Shown piece by piece: positions 49,701 to 58,366 of a DNA stretch of 64,000 nucleotides. Location of the stretch: the NCBI GenBank assembly GCA_020975725.1, contig QXJR01000007.1, forward strand, positions 744,001-808,000, written 5' to 3'. The stretch comes from Picocystis sp. L7 (taxonomy: Eukaryota; Chlorophyta; Picocystophyceae; Picocystales; Picocystaceae). Each line of letters starts with the position of its first letter. The stretch's first letter is position 1. A program made the position numbers and the translations under genes. The notes beneath the pieces were generated by a model. It was not told where the DNA came from, made no database searches, and worked only from the letters and a program-made list of their open reading frames with translations.

Positions 49701-50053
49701 TCGGCCGCATCCAACGCTTTCGTGTACCTATCCACGGCTCTTTCGAACTGTCTCTTACGAAACGCTTCGTTTCCTTTCTCCTTCTCCACCACGGTCTGGA
49801 GATCCGCGGGAACGTCTCCATCTTCCTCTTCCCATTCCTCTGTTTCCTTCCTGCACGCGTGTAGCTTCTCTTCCTGTCCATCCACCCACGCATTCGCCTC
49901 GTTCGTCTTCGTTTCTTCTTGGATCCATTCTTCGATGCACACCATCCTCTTCTTCGACGACGGTTCTCCTTCTGTCTTCGATCGACCGAACCTTCCTTCC
50001 TTCCCACCCCGAAGAACCCCGCCTTGGTCCTTCCTTTCCCCACCGACATCCAT
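46733..50053 (-). CDS. TPR and CS-domain co-chaperone-like protein
   Basis: About 1,106 residues. N-terminal part: three TPR units of the Hsp90/Hsp70-cochaperone type, EKEKGNEAFRKRQFERAVDR, TLRTNRAQAHLRLGQFPMAK and KAWYHGAMACFRMEDFENAK. Middle: a long helical region (armadillo- or UNC45-like by appearance only). C-terminal part: a CS (p23/NudC-like) beta sandwich, FRWTQTSVELVVYVKMPEGT, RLTVNLGWYGKVLDGPLSRR and EFQWSLDGNEVTILIPKDDS, then a conserved-looking acidic helix ending EELRERQELINEGLIDPEAF. TPR plus CS suggests a client adaptor for Hsp90, as in SGT1 or NudC-like proteins, but the order with a long solenoid is not one I know by name. The frame extends to 50374; the ATG at 50053 is preferred because upstream translation is Pro and Arg-rich. 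It shares a 161-base promoter with NOB1. Confidence 0.82.
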   Translation of the reverse strand: MDVGGERKDQGGVLRGGKEGRFGRSKTEGEPSSKKRMVCIEEWIQEETKTNEANAWVDGQEEKLHACRKETEEWEEEDGDVPADLQTVVEKEKGNEAFRKRQFERAVDRYTKALDAAEKDDTQVENKSKWNATLRTNRAQAHLRLGQFPMAKMDCQQAVQAEPTHAKAWYHGAMACFRMEDFENAKTWFQKAMELQTEDSHTTQTMMERCQVEIDNQKAAQQVKETAAMHRSIHGKAMVGKRGVLESPSDLLVIEEGVRMLVDDEDEGDTMAADDTLELLESLLVKSVENRQYFAACSGYMAVMLYLNEAYCDIAYKTLRAASGAGQDGGIFWPHSFLARLVHLATSAGVPSRVLTVLLQLLELSSRDPLMRTGVLTSQQQSDDLDPPLKRILLTIRKCKFASVLSVTGARALVSLLRNFSTDSASRSALQMVDVSPLCFLVELYQQAEHLVGSFATSVGPSLKESDFESVEEFMAFAKREQQRLYDRPVVTLRKSILYTLALLSKDMQILQADMLARQTDRSGKSRTVAAGLVQDLYDTLQKLQQDSPLKTAPFLGMDGKPRSYEQRPYAADYLRNPTGDLLMQLDDGKDGSEDGLDNGDGEVARLTQLEHCLTWLSSCTGSKVVCQALLPKRILDLMEGFWMFATPSVVSMAKDVCARFCRQNEKAVHELLEQSNVTAASALLQLQDAQLVHRGLQAILLNLSTCPGDEFAEWCSGRGGLLQVIRFLGRNGLDHLVPSKELKHARIQKAAEDVFIRTLERARSCQSLPRAKCPQGGGWDKAGPALILELEAKILGLEVPRPAPKKVTERAAAGSRVHSDQRQQTPPSSKETPSTLHSKGQEQGDAHQTSKDRLVRKGFLGGRSRRSGRGIVQPSQAKHALDLKKVVKPIGPVHPQDGAIPAWLQDAEKPEGNKKETEGYDEDGLKVVYDSAPSLPEREKRKKWTDIPLKDKFRWTQTSVELVVYVKMPEGTRGKDVTVKLTPTRLTVNLGWYGKVLDGPLSRRCKASEFQWSLDGNEVTILIPKDDSYFWRSLFEGGEEKSHYEVLKELVHADEPTVPYDELDDDAKELLEELRERQELINEGLIDPEAFDDFRCVIGDGDGAK

Positions 50054-50214
50054 CCCCTTTCGAAAGGGAGACGGGGTTCCCTTTCGAAACCAGGAAGGGA
50101 AAGGGAACCCATCGAAAGAAGGACGGGGAAAGGGAAAGGGATCCGGGTTCGAACCCGTGGGGGAGTAAGGGGTAGGAAAGGGAGGAGAAGGGGATCCCTT
50201 CCCTTGGTGAAACC
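50054..50214. promoter_or_regulatory. Compact bidirectional promoter, TPR-CS / NOB1
   Basis: Only 161 bases separate the two chosen start codons. It contains two copies of TTTCGAAA (50058-50065 and 50082-50089), each preceded by C's, and purine runs of GGGAAAGGG type. If the TPR-CS start is the longer one, the region would overlap coding sequence. Confidence 0.45.
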
Positions 50215-51726
50215 ATGGTGGATCTTGGCGCAGATGCGGATGGGATGGACGAAACCGCGTCGCGCACGCTGGTGGTGGACGCGAACGCGCTGATCGAAGG
50301 ATGGACGGATTGGAAGAGACACGCGGATCGAACGGTGTCGGTGCAAGAGGTGGTGGAAGAACTGAAGGATCCAAGAGCCAGGATCCAAGCCCAACACCTG
50401 GAGGTCCTGGAACCGTCGGCCGCCGCCATGCGCGTGGTGGAACGATGGGCCATGAAAACAGGAGACATGCGAGCCATATCCAGAGCAGATGCGAGGATCA
50501 TCGCACTCACCTGGGACCTGGTCCAACTCCAAAAGAAAGACAAGAACGACCGGTCGGACCCGGAACGAGGAGGACACGAAGAAACGTCCCAACACAACGC
50601 CGATAAACAAGAGGGCAACGTCGGAGATAATGCACCAAAGGATAGAAACAGGAACAAGAAAGGCATGCCGGGATGGGTGGAACCCGAGGAAGACGACTCG
50701 TGGGGAGAAGAAGAAGAAGAAGATGGAAGGTTGGACGGACGAAGAACCAACGCAGACCTTCCGACTGGACCCGAACCAAACGAGGCTGGACAAAGCAGAG
50801 GAGAGACGACGAACGAAACGAATCACGCCACTCGATCCAAAAGCAATCGAAAGAGAGAAATGCTGGAGAAGGAGAAACAAGAAGGTTGGGAAAGACCCGT
50901 GAGCGCCAATCGCAGGAGGAGAAAGCAGAGGAAGGAATGGGAACAAATCGAAACGGAACGGTTGGCCAAAGAACAAGCCGAGAGAGACCTCCGTGCATTA
51001 CAAATCAAGGAGGGAGACCATGCTCGTAAGCTCGCCTCTCGAAAGGACCTGCACTGCGTAGGTGCATCGACCAAGGACGAATCGATCGAAGAGCATGGGA
51101 GCGCCCCTCCCGAGCGCGGCACGGTCGCTCAACCGGCCACATTCGTGCCGCCGCAAGGACAAGAACCCGTCCAAGGGATGGACGACCAGGACGACGAGGA
51201 ACCTCTGGTCGCTTGTGTCACCGCGGATTTTCCCATGCAGAACATCCTCCTGCACATGGGGCTGCCCCTGCTTGCCCCGAATGGCAAGAGGATCCGGGAG
51301 TTGCATGTGCACGGGCTTCGATGCTCGGCTTGCAACTTCACCACCCGAGAAGTAGCGCGCATATTCTGTCCCAAGTGTGGCAACAAGGATACCTTGGAAC
51401 AAGTCCCCGTGATCTTGGCGGACGGTGGTCAGGAGGAGTACGGCTACGTCACCAGGCACAGGCTGAGAGGGACCCGGTACTCGCTACCGAAACCCAAGGG
51501 CGGGAGGCACGATGTTCAACCCATCCTGCGGGAAGACGTGCTCCTGGCCAGACTCCCCAAGTCTGCAGGCAAGAAAAAGACTTCCGAGGACGTGTTCGCC
51601 TGCGAGTTTGGACCAGACACGTGGTGCTCCGATCGAGCGCCCAGGCACGCCAAGGGCATCCTGGCCAGCCTGGACTCCGCCAAGAGGAACCCGAACGAAC
51701 GACGACTGGTTAGGAAGAACAAATGA
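50215..51726 (+). CDS. NOB1: NOB1, pre-40S endonuclease (PIN domain and zinc ribbon)
   Basis: Cuts 20S pre-rRNA at site D to finish 18S rRNA, in late cytoplasmic pre-40S particles. The 503-residue protein opens with a PIN domain: TLVVDANALIEGW (first catalytic Asp), VVEELKDPRARIQAQHLEVL, and RAISRADARIIALTWDLVQL (further acidic site). A long charged insert follows (residues about 110-310, low complexity). The zinc ribbon has Cys370, Cys373, Cys385 and Cys388 (LRCSACNFTTREVARIFCPK). Downstream are RGTRYSLPKPKGGRHDVQPI and LREDVLLARLP, strong NOB1-specific blocks. The basic C-terminus fits RNA binding. The start is the first ATG after the shared promoter. Its stop lies 19 bases from the stop of the cyclin-like gene. 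Confidence 0.95.
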   Translation: MVDLGADADGMDETASRTLVVDANALIEGWTDWKRHADRTVSVQEVVEELKDPRARIQAQHLEVLEPSAAAMRVVERWAMKTGDMRAISRADARIIALTWDLVQLQKKDKNDRSDPERGGHEETSQHNADKQEGNVGDNAPKDRNRNKKGMPGWVEPEEDDSWGEEEEEDGRLDGRRTNADLPTGPEPNEAGQSRGETTNETNHATRSKSNRKREMLEKEKQEGWERPVSANRRRRKQRKEWEQIETERLAKEQAERDLRALQIKEGDHARKLASRKDLHCVGASTKDESIEEHGSAPPERGTVAQPATFVPPQGQEPVQGMDDQDDEEPLVACVTADFPMQNILLHMGLPLLAPNGKRIRELHVHGLRCSACNFTTREVARIFCPKCGNKDTLEQVPVILADGGQEEYGYVTRHRLRGTRYSLPKPKGGRHDVQPILREDVLLARLPKSAGKKKTSEDVFACEFGPDTWCSDRAPRHAKGILASLDSAKRNPNERRLVRKNK

Positions 51727-51745
51727 TCGCCGTTGCAATGGGTTT

Positions 51746-52537
51746 CTATCCCGGTTTCGCAGCCGAATCCAACAAGTTCCAACGCAGCGTCATGGCGATG
51801 GCCATTTCTGCACGGCGAATAAGCTCGGGGTGGGCACCTGACACCTTTCCCATGAAGTAGCTGCCTGGAACAAACGATTGGCTTTCTACAAGTTTGATTG
51901 CGATCCACAGGCTTGCGAGAATGTATATTTGGTCCTGGGCGGTTGGTAACTTCCCCTCTGTGCAATCACCTGGCGTCAGTTTTCTCAGAAATCTGTGGTG
52001 GATGTCCGTGGCAAGATGGCAAGTGTCGGCTTTGAAAATGTGCTTGTGCCGCATGACTGCCTCCAGCCTAGTACACCACTGCAGCATCGACATTCGGCCG
52101 GTCGAGTCGGAAGGGAAGGATCGAGGGTCTTCCTTGGACGGACGTGGAGTGGCATTGCACTTTCGGCTCCCTTGGACAGAAGGAGTCCATCTCTGTTTTC
52201 TCTTCTTGAACTGCAAGGTTGTTTGAACCTTCAGTTGTGAGCTAGATTGTGCCATCAACCGAAAGTTCGACTGGATAGAACAGTTGCTATCGACCGTAGG
52301 ACTACCGACTGTTTCTTTGCGTTTCGAAGGCACCTCCTCCTTCGAGGCGAGCATGTCCTGCGTAGAACCCAAGTGCGACGGTACATCGCATCTGGTCAGC
52401 CTTGGCTCTTGGCGGAGTCTCACGCTTCGTGGGCGTGAGGTGACTTTGCAAGTTTCGAGCGTACCTCTGTTGCCAGCACGACCGTATCCTTTGCATCTGT
52501 TGCGGATGGAGTCTTTCTCTTGTTGCCATGGTTGCAT
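51746..52537 (-). CDS. Cyclin-like protein with one recognisable cyclin box
   Basis: 263 residues. The N-terminal 140 residues are basic and Ser, Thr and Gln-rich without similarity. The C-terminal part reads as a single cyclin fold: MLQWCTRLEAVMRHKHIFKA, DIHHRFLRKL, DQIYILASLWIAIKLVESQS and EMAIAMTLRWNLLDS, which parallels the cyclin-N pattern of LAV...DRFL, QLLALACLFIAAKYEE and LEREILNTLQWRL. No second fold follows; the protein ends right after the first. It may be a D-type-like or atypical cyclin, or truncated. It overlaps no other gene and converges on NOB1 with 19 bases between stops. Function as a CDK partner is inference from fold only. Confidence 0.6.
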   Translation of the reverse strand: MQPWQQEKDSIRNRCKGYGRAGNRGTLETCKVTSRPRSVRLRQEPRLTRCDVPSHLGSTQDMLASKEEVPSKRKETVGSPTVDSNCSIQSNFRLMAQSSSQLKVQTTLQFKKRKQRWTPSVQGSRKCNATPRPSKEDPRSFPSDSTGRMSMLQWCTRLEAVMRHKHIFKADTCHLATDIHHRFLRKLTPGDCTEGKLPTAQDQIYILASLWIAIKLVESQSFVPGSYFMGKVSGAHPELIRRAEMAIAMTLRWNLLDSAAKPG

Positions 52538-53964
52538 CTGTCTGTCTCAAAGCACGTATCCCTGCTTCTTTTCCTGGTCTGCATCATCTCATCTGGACGT
52601 TGGACGTCTTCCTTCTCTTGTGCCGTCGTCTCTATCGCCAATCTGAGCCTGGCGAGTGTCTGTAGGTGGTCCACATCCTGTGGGTCCCCTCCTGTCGATT
52701 CACGTCGCCTCGTTCCCCTCTTCGATTCGGGGCGGGGCGACCCCACTTGGGACCGGGCCATCATCGACATCCTCGAGGGAAGGCAGAAGCACCCCTTCCC
52801 GCAGAGGAATCTCTTCGGAGGACCCACCATTTCCTCTTCGCATCAGGGGTCCGGGAGGGTCTGGATCGGAGGAATGGGGCCTCGGAACGCTTCCATGGAT
52901 CTAGGAATGGACCGCTACAACCTCGTGGACAGCAAAACCATCGTTCGATCACCTGCACGTGATTGGAGAGAAAGAGAGAGTGATGGAACGAAGCTTGGTT
53001 CCTTTTGAGAAGGGAAAGCATGGCGAAGGGGAGGGGAAAGACGGATGGAAACGCGTGGAGGGATAGGAAGCGGGAGACCTGGACATGGTCCTTTCCATAC
53101 GAGCGGAACGTACCTCCCAGATGGAAACGCGGCCGTTCGCACGACACGGACGAAGTGCCGGGGTGGAACGCGTGCGTGCGCAGAAGACGAGGCACTGGGC
53201 TTGCCTTGGATCCTGGATACGTATGGTCGTGCGCACGCGTCACGGTCGATCGCGATGGATCCTCCACCTGGGCCATCCATGCTACAACTCCCCTTCGCCT
53301 GGGATCGCCAACCACTCGCGCCCATCGCATCCGATCCTCCTATGCCCTCGAAATTGACGTCTCTGATGCATCCATCCACCGTTCTGTCGGCGTTGCATGC
53401 TCCTCTGTCGCCCCCCTCTTCCATGACGTGGACATCCTTCGGATCCAGGACCCTGGTGATGGTGCAGGTCTCGAGCTCCCACCTTCCTGAGCTACAGGTG
53501 GACCCGACGTAGCACGGATTCGCGAGGACGTAGCCAACGACCTTGTTCGAAACCGTGCCGACGCATCCCACGTACCTGACCGCGTGCCTGTGCCTCCTTC
53601 GGCGTCAGGAGCACCCTAGCCAAGGCGCGGTCGACGCCTTCCGACCTGTTTCGAACCCATCCTCCTGCGCCGTGCAGCCGGACCGCGTCCGTCTCGGATC
53701 CGTTTCCTCACGTGCAGATCGCGAACGGCGCACGGGACGTCCATCGACCTTCGATTCCACGCCGTTCGCGGTCGACATCGGCACAGGCTTCCTCCCTCGA
53801 GGCAGGATTGGAGTGGAAAGGGTCGACACCACGGGAATGCCGACACTCGACCCGAACCCACGTGGACTTGCACGCGTCGGGTCGCACGCGTCGCAGTCGT
53901 CGCACGCAGGAGAGCTCTTGGCGCAGGCGAGAGGGAAGGGAAGCGGTTCGGAAAAGGGTGGAGG
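52538..53964. other. Divergent spacer, no gene accepted
   Basis: About 1.4 kb between the cyclin-like gene (-) and CMC1 (+). Near 53540-53640 the minus strand shows a protein-like stretch, EGVDRALARVLLTPKEAQAR, followed by a perfect GTACGT donor-like hexamer, and further along GYVLANPCYVGSTCSSGRWE. These may be exons of an unrecognised spliced gene, but the evidence is weak. Confidence 0.4.
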
Positions 53965-54240
53965 ATGGACGTGCCGGTCAAGGTGGAGGAACAGCTGCGA
54001 TCCAGGATGAAGGCGAGGGCCTTGCGACGTTGCGACGACGTGGTGCGTAGGTACGTGGAATGTACCAAGGATCGCACCCTGTCGGTCATCTGGGCGTGCA
54101 GAGACGCTTTGCAAGACATGAACGCATGCCTGCACCAGCACACCACCGAACAAGAGCTGCAGAAGCTCAAGAAATGGTGGGTGGATCAAGGCAGACCTGG
54201 ATCCCTACACCTGGATGCAGACACCCAAGTGGAAGGATGA
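53965..54240 (+). CDS. CMC1: CMC1-family twin CX9C protein
   Basis: Intermembrane-space protein that helps assembly of cytochrome c oxidase (copper delivery to and stability of COX1). The 91-residue product has Cys23/Cys33 and Cys45/Cys55, two exact CX9C pairs (CDDVVRRYVEC and CRDALQDMNAC), in a coiled-coil helix-coiled-coil helix fold. The surrounding LRSRMKARALRRCDD and RTLSVIWACR sequence fits CMC1 (COX assembly mitochondrial protein), with the C-terminal LHQHTTEQELQKLKKWW also typical. No presequence is needed, since such proteins enter through MIA40. Single exon. CMC2 is the alternative but its spacing between the pairs differs. Confidence 0.88.
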   Translation: MDVPVKVEEQLRSRMKARALRRCDDVVRRYVECTKDRTLSVIWACRDALQDMNACLHQHTTEQELQKLKKWWVDQGRPGSLHLDADTQVEG

Positions 54241-54425
54241 ACCAAACAACGGACGAGACCAGAGGAACGCGGCCGTTCCGCGTCCGACGGACGCCCGCGC
54301 CCACGTCCGCCGTCGGATCGCGAGCCGAAGACGGAGCAGGGAGCGCGGGAAAGGCAAAGCCGGAACCGCCAATGGAGAAGAGGGGGTGGCCAATGAAACG
54401 AGAAACGAGAAACTCGCCGGTGCGC

Positions 54426-55271
54426 TCATTTATTGATGGGGTCGCAGTGCACGTCCCATTCGAACTTCTGCTTGCTGATGGGCAAGGTGCGACGCAAGGA
54501 TTGAAGCATGTCCAGAAACGTGCTGGAGAGGAGCGATTCAGACTTGGCCGCGTGTGCGTCTTCAAAATCCACGATGGCCGCGTGGACGGCGGACACCAGC
54601 TCCTCCGAGTTCTGGAAGCGGAGGTCCCTGGAGTAATCGAGGGTGCATTGATGCCGTATCTCGCAATCCTCAAAGTGGAACACGTCGTCCTCCACCGTGC
54701 CCGTCAACCTGCCCGACCTCCCATCCTCTCCCAATCGAACGTTCCAGACGCTCTTCCAACTCGAGCAGACCATCTGCTTGGGATTCTTCTTCAGCTTGTA
54801 CACGCAGACGACGAGCCCCGCGCCCGTGCGAACTTCTTGGAACACCGTCGCTACTGCATCCGGGAAGTTCTGGCCGTACTTCGTCATGGAGGCCTGCAGC
54901 TGCGTCCTTGCTTCCTCCAGCTCCGGTCTCAGCAACTTGCTGTACGATTGCGGCACCTCGATCATTTCGGAGCAGCTTCCGTCCTCTAAATTCAGGCGCA
55001 CAGCTTTCCCTGCTTGGGGGACGTAGTAGAGGTCCCTTCCGATTTTCGCGGCCTTGGCGATCAGCACGTCCTGCTGTCCTTGGGACGTGCTGCAGAGCAT
55101 CATTCGATCTTCCACGACCTCCTGCAGTAGGAGGTGCAGCTGCTCCTCTCCACAGAACGGTCCCAACAACCTCTGGGCTTGGTGGGAGAGCGTCCGAAAG
55201 CTACACGGCGAAGCCGACCTCAGCGCGGCGACGACCTTGCTCCTTCGATCTTGTGGCTGCGTTTTCTTCAT
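54426..55271 (-). CDS. F-actin-capping protein subunit alpha
   Basis: The alpha subunit of the CapZ heterodimer, which caps actin filament barbed ends. The 281-residue product shares the whole fold: an N-terminal helix bundle (AAALRSASP-like start, GPFCGEEQLHLLLQEVV), the middle region with SYSKLLRPELEEARTQLQAS, and the CPA block GLVVCVYKLKKNPKQMVCSS with WNVRLGEDGRSGRLTG and VFHFEDCEIRHQCTLDYSRD. The C-terminal FLDMLQSLRRTLPISKQKFE and WDVHCDPINK matches the actin-binding tentacle region of CPA. The frame starts with a non-ATG codon at 55283, so I use the ATG at 55271. It is convergent with CMC1 (185 bases between stops). Confidence 0.9.
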   Translation of the reverse strand: MKKTQPQDRRSKVVAALRSASPCSFRTLSHQAQRLLGPFCGEEQLHLLLQEVVEDRMMLCSTSQGQQDVLIAKAAKIGRDLYYVPQAGKAVRLNLEDGSCSEMIEVPQSYSKLLRPELEEARTQLQASMTKYGQNFPDAVATVFQEVRTGAGLVVCVYKLKKNPKQMVCSSWKSVWNVRLGEDGRSGRLTGTVEDDVFHFEDCEIRHQCTLDYSRDLRFQNSEELVSAVHAAIVDFEDAHAAKSESLLSSTFLDMLQSLRRTLPISKQKFEWDVHCDPINK

Positions 55272-55792
55272 GAGGATGTGCACCTCCTCCCTACGATTCG
55301 ACCTTGCGATCGGTAGAGATCCAGGCCTTTTTCACGCGACGTAGACGCGTCCCACCTGACGTCGTCCTGGTGGAACTGAGCGCCCATCCGATCCAGATCC
55401 GGACGGTTCGAACCGTCCTACTGTTCCCATCTCGACCGGGTTCGAAAGGGAGGGATCACCCGGGGTAGGAAAGGGACAGAAGGAAGGGAAGCCCAGACAG
55501 AAGGGAGACGGCAGGGATGGGACGCGAAGAGAAAGGTGAGGATGTTCGAAACAGGGAACATTCCGACGGATGGGGTGATCCGGACGTCAAGGAACGTGTT
55601 ACAAGCGTCATGCGACGCGTCCCCGCCGAATGAGACCGCAAAGAATATGCACACACGAGGCATGGATGTCCCGTGATGGCGAAGAATGCAAGTCATGCGG
55701 AAACCTACCGAGCACACGTGTGCTCCTCCTGCACTCAACAAGGGCCCGGCCAACCTCCCAGCGAACATGGGGTCACGGAGTCCGATGCCGCC
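55272..55792. other. Intergenic, no gene seen
   Basis: About 520 bases between two minus-strand genes: the promoter of capping protein alpha and the 3' end of MurA. No recognisable gene. Confidence 0.5.
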
Positions 55793-57370
55793 TCAGGAAT
55801 CAGGGAGGACGACACGCTTGACATCCGCCCCCAGGAGACGAAGTTTCTCGTCCAACCTCTCATAACCTCTGTCCATGTGATGTAGACCTTCAATCGTTGT
55901 TGTTCCCTCTGCAGCAAGCCCCGCTAGGAGCAGTGCTGCCCCGGCACGCAAGTCCGATGCCTTCACGTGCGTACCCCATAAAGATAATGCACCAACATCC
56001 CTACGTCCCGTGACTTCGATCACAGCAGCCTGCCGCTCCAACATGGCCCCCGGATCGTGATGACCCCCGTCCACGACTGCATGACTACCGGATAACTTAA
56101 TGTGTGCTCCAAGACGCTGCAACTCTTGCACGTGCTTCATACGGTTCTCGAACACCGTCTCTCTGACCACGCTGGTCCCATTGGACTGCGTGAGCAGCGC
56201 CATGAACTGCGGCTGCATGTCCGTGGGAAACCCTGGAAACGGCATGGTGGTGATGTCCGCCGGCCGAAGGACCTCTGCAGGCGTCAGCCTCACACAATCC
56301 GGGCCCTCCAAGCTCACCTTGCATCCAATGCTATGCAGCTTCGCAATGACCGCCGTGAGGTGTCGAGGGATGACAGGAGAGAGGGTGATCGTGGAGTGCG
56401 TGATGGCACCAGCCACTAGGAAGGTGCCCGCTTCGATGCGGTCTGGAATGACCGCGAATTCGGTCTCATGCAACTTCTTCACGCCGTTGATGGTGATGCA
56501 ATTCGTCCCTGCACCGCGGACGCAGGCCCCCATGGACACCAGATAGTTGGCGAGATCCACCACTTCGGGTTCTTGCGCCACGTTTTCTATGGTGGTTTCT
56601 CCTTCCGCTAGTGCAGCAGCCATCATGAGCGTTTCGGTGGCTCCAACGCTGGGATAATCCATGTAAATCTTGGCGCCCACGAGTCCCCTAGTGGTTGCGT
56701 GTACGCACCCGTGTTTGATTTCGATGTGAGCGCCGAGGGCCTCGAGGCCTCGGACGTGAAGGTCCACGGGCCTGGCTCCAATGTCGCATCCTCCTGGGAG
56801 GGGCACGACCGCCTCTTTCAGCCTCGCCAGCAGTGGTCCGAGCACGAAGAAGGAAGCACGGAGCGATCTCACGGCGTCTTCGGCAGGCGCAGGGTTGTGG
56901 ATGCGGCTGGCGTCTACGGTGAGGGAAGCACCCCCTCCCGTCCTCCTGTCGTCGATTTCGACATCCACCTTGGCTCCGATGGATTCCAGGACGTCGCACA
57001 TCCTCTTTATGTCTCGCAGCTCCGGCACCATGCGCAGCACGGACGTGGTACTGCACAGCAGCGTCCCGGCCAGCACGGCCAGCGCGGAGTTTTTGGCCCC
57101 GGAGATTCGCGCGTGTCCTTGGAGGACGGACCCTCCGCGCACCTCGAGTGCTTCTTTCGGCCTCTGATTCCTGGCCACGTGCGTGGGACGCAGCAAGGGG
57201 CTGTTCGAGCTCCTGTTCGTTTGCGTCGATGCGTGCGTGGTCCTTGCACGTGGTTGGGAGGTGGGCGAAGGGGTGCCTGCCAGTTCGCACCGCACGCGTG
57301 CGATCCTTCCCTTGGCATGCGGTCCCGCGGCTCTCCCCTCCCACGCCATCATGGCCCGTCCGAAGGGCAT
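55793..57370 (-). CDS. murA: MurA, UDP-GlcNAc 1-carboxyvinyltransferase, with N-terminal extension
   Basis: First committed enzyme of peptidoglycan precursor synthesis; moves enolpyruvate from PEP to UDP-GlcNAc. The 525-residue product has an N-terminal extension of about 75 residues rich in Arg, Ala, Ser and Thr, suited to a chloroplast transit peptide, and then an unbroken MurA: SGAKNSALAVLAGTLLCS (Lys93-Asn94, substrate site), AVRSLRASFFVLGPLLARLK, LPGGCDIGARPVDLH (the catalytic Cys195 retained, equivalent to E. coli Cys115), YPSVGATETLMMAAALAEGE, FPGFPTDMQPQFMALLTQSN and GHHDPGAMLERQA. The last blocks show GADVKR near the C-terminus. In moss and some algae, such genes make or maintain plastid peptidoglycan used in plastid division. 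The start is the ATG at 57370; a second Met lies seven residues in. Single exon. Confidence 0.95.
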   Translation of the reverse strand: MPFGRAMMAWEGRAAGPHAKGRIARVRCELAGTPSPTSQPRARTTHASTQTNRSSNSPLLRPTHVARNQRPKEALEVRGGSVLQGHARISGAKNSALAVLAGTLLCSTTSVLRMVPELRDIKRMCDVLESIGAKVDVEIDDRRTGGGASLTVDASRIHNPAPAEDAVRSLRASFFVLGPLLARLKEAVVPLPGGCDIGARPVDLHVRGLEALGAHIEIKHGCVHATTRGLVGAKIYMDYPSVGATETLMMAAALAEGETTIENVAQEPEVVDLANYLVSMGACVRGAGTNCITINGVKKLHETEFAVIPDRIEAGTFLVAGAITHSTITLSPVIPRHLTAVIAKLHSIGCKVSLEGPDCVRLTPAEVLRPADITTMPFPGFPTDMQPQFMALLTQSNGTSVVRETVFENRMKHVQELQRLGAHIKLSGSHAVVDGGHHDPGAMLERQAAVIEVTGRRDVGALSLWGTHVKASDLRAGAALLLAGLAAEGTTTIEGLHHMDRGYERLDEKLRLLGADVKRVVLPDS

Positions 57371-58366
57371 GGAAGCGCGTGCACGTGATGTGCGCGTTCG
57401 CACACCACTGGGTGCGGTGGAGACGAAGCCCAGGGAAGGATGGGCTCCACCCACGAAACGGGGAGGGAGAACGGACCCCCTTTTCGAAAACGAGGGAGGA
57501 TGGAGGGGCGCGAACGGAAGGGGGGGACGGAAGACCCCCCACCCGAGGATGGGTGGGTGAGGTTCAACGGTAGGGTGGGAGTCCCTCGGAAGGGGAGAAG
57601 CAGGAAGGTCGAAGCCAACCCGAAGGGAAAGGGAAAGGGAAAGGGAAAGGGGACGGGTTCGATCGAATGGGACAGGTCCTTGGGACAACCAAGGACCCAC
57701 GACCCCGAGATCGAAACGGAACGGATCGGTTTGGCGGGAACAATCCGACCCAGGATCGTGAGCCCTCCCCGGTTCCATCGATCGGACACCCAACGAAAGG
57801 AGACCGGACGACCGATCCCCCCCAACTCCCTTCGACCTTGGAACCCATCGAAAACCTAGGAGATCCACCACGGGAAAAGGGAGGGACAAATGGGCGGTGC
57901 AGAATCGATCCCGGAAAGGGAAGGAGGGGACGTCCACGGTCGCATCGTCGTCCACACGATCGTCATCGGGAGGGATGAACCCGGACGGATGTCGACGTGC
58001 AAGGATGCGAGGGCAACGACAGGACCCGGTGCGTCCACCCATCCCCCCCCCCGCTCTCATGAGAGGATGGGAACTCCCCGTGGAACGCAGAAACGCATCG
58101 GAACGATCGACCACAGAAACTCCCCGATCGCAGCATCAACAAGGCCACGAGAAAAAGACGAGCCAACGTCGCGTCGTTGGCAAGCCATCGGAGCCCGTTC
58201 GGTCGTTCCCAAATGGCTTGCCCTTCCTTCCTCAACACGTGTGACCAAGCTCAATCGCTCGTGGTCCACGCTCCATCCCAGCCACGGGCGACCTCAGCAA
58301 ATGCAACCTCCGATCTTGGTGTCTTTTTTCCGGGCCTTCCTTCGAACGACGCGTAAGGAAACGCAA
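57371..58366. promoter_or_regulatory. Upstream region of MurA, GC-rich and stop-poor
   Basis: About 1 kb. The MurA frame stays open to 58114 without ATG-led similarity, and other frames are open on both strands. Holds a TTTCGAAA palindrome (57482-57489) and a GGGAAA tetramer repeat (57625-57650). Probably the MurA promoter and leader. Confidence 0.4.
57625..57650 (+). repeat. GGGAAA hexanucleotide repeat
   Basis: Four to five copies of GGGAAA in the MurA upstream region. Confidence 0.85.

Noticed and set aside
50140-50160. GGGTTCGAACCC as a tRNA T-arm
   Set aside because: The word is a self-complementary palindrome that recurs in spacers (also near 55,400 and 59,234), and no acceptor stem, D-arm or anticodon arm pairs around it.
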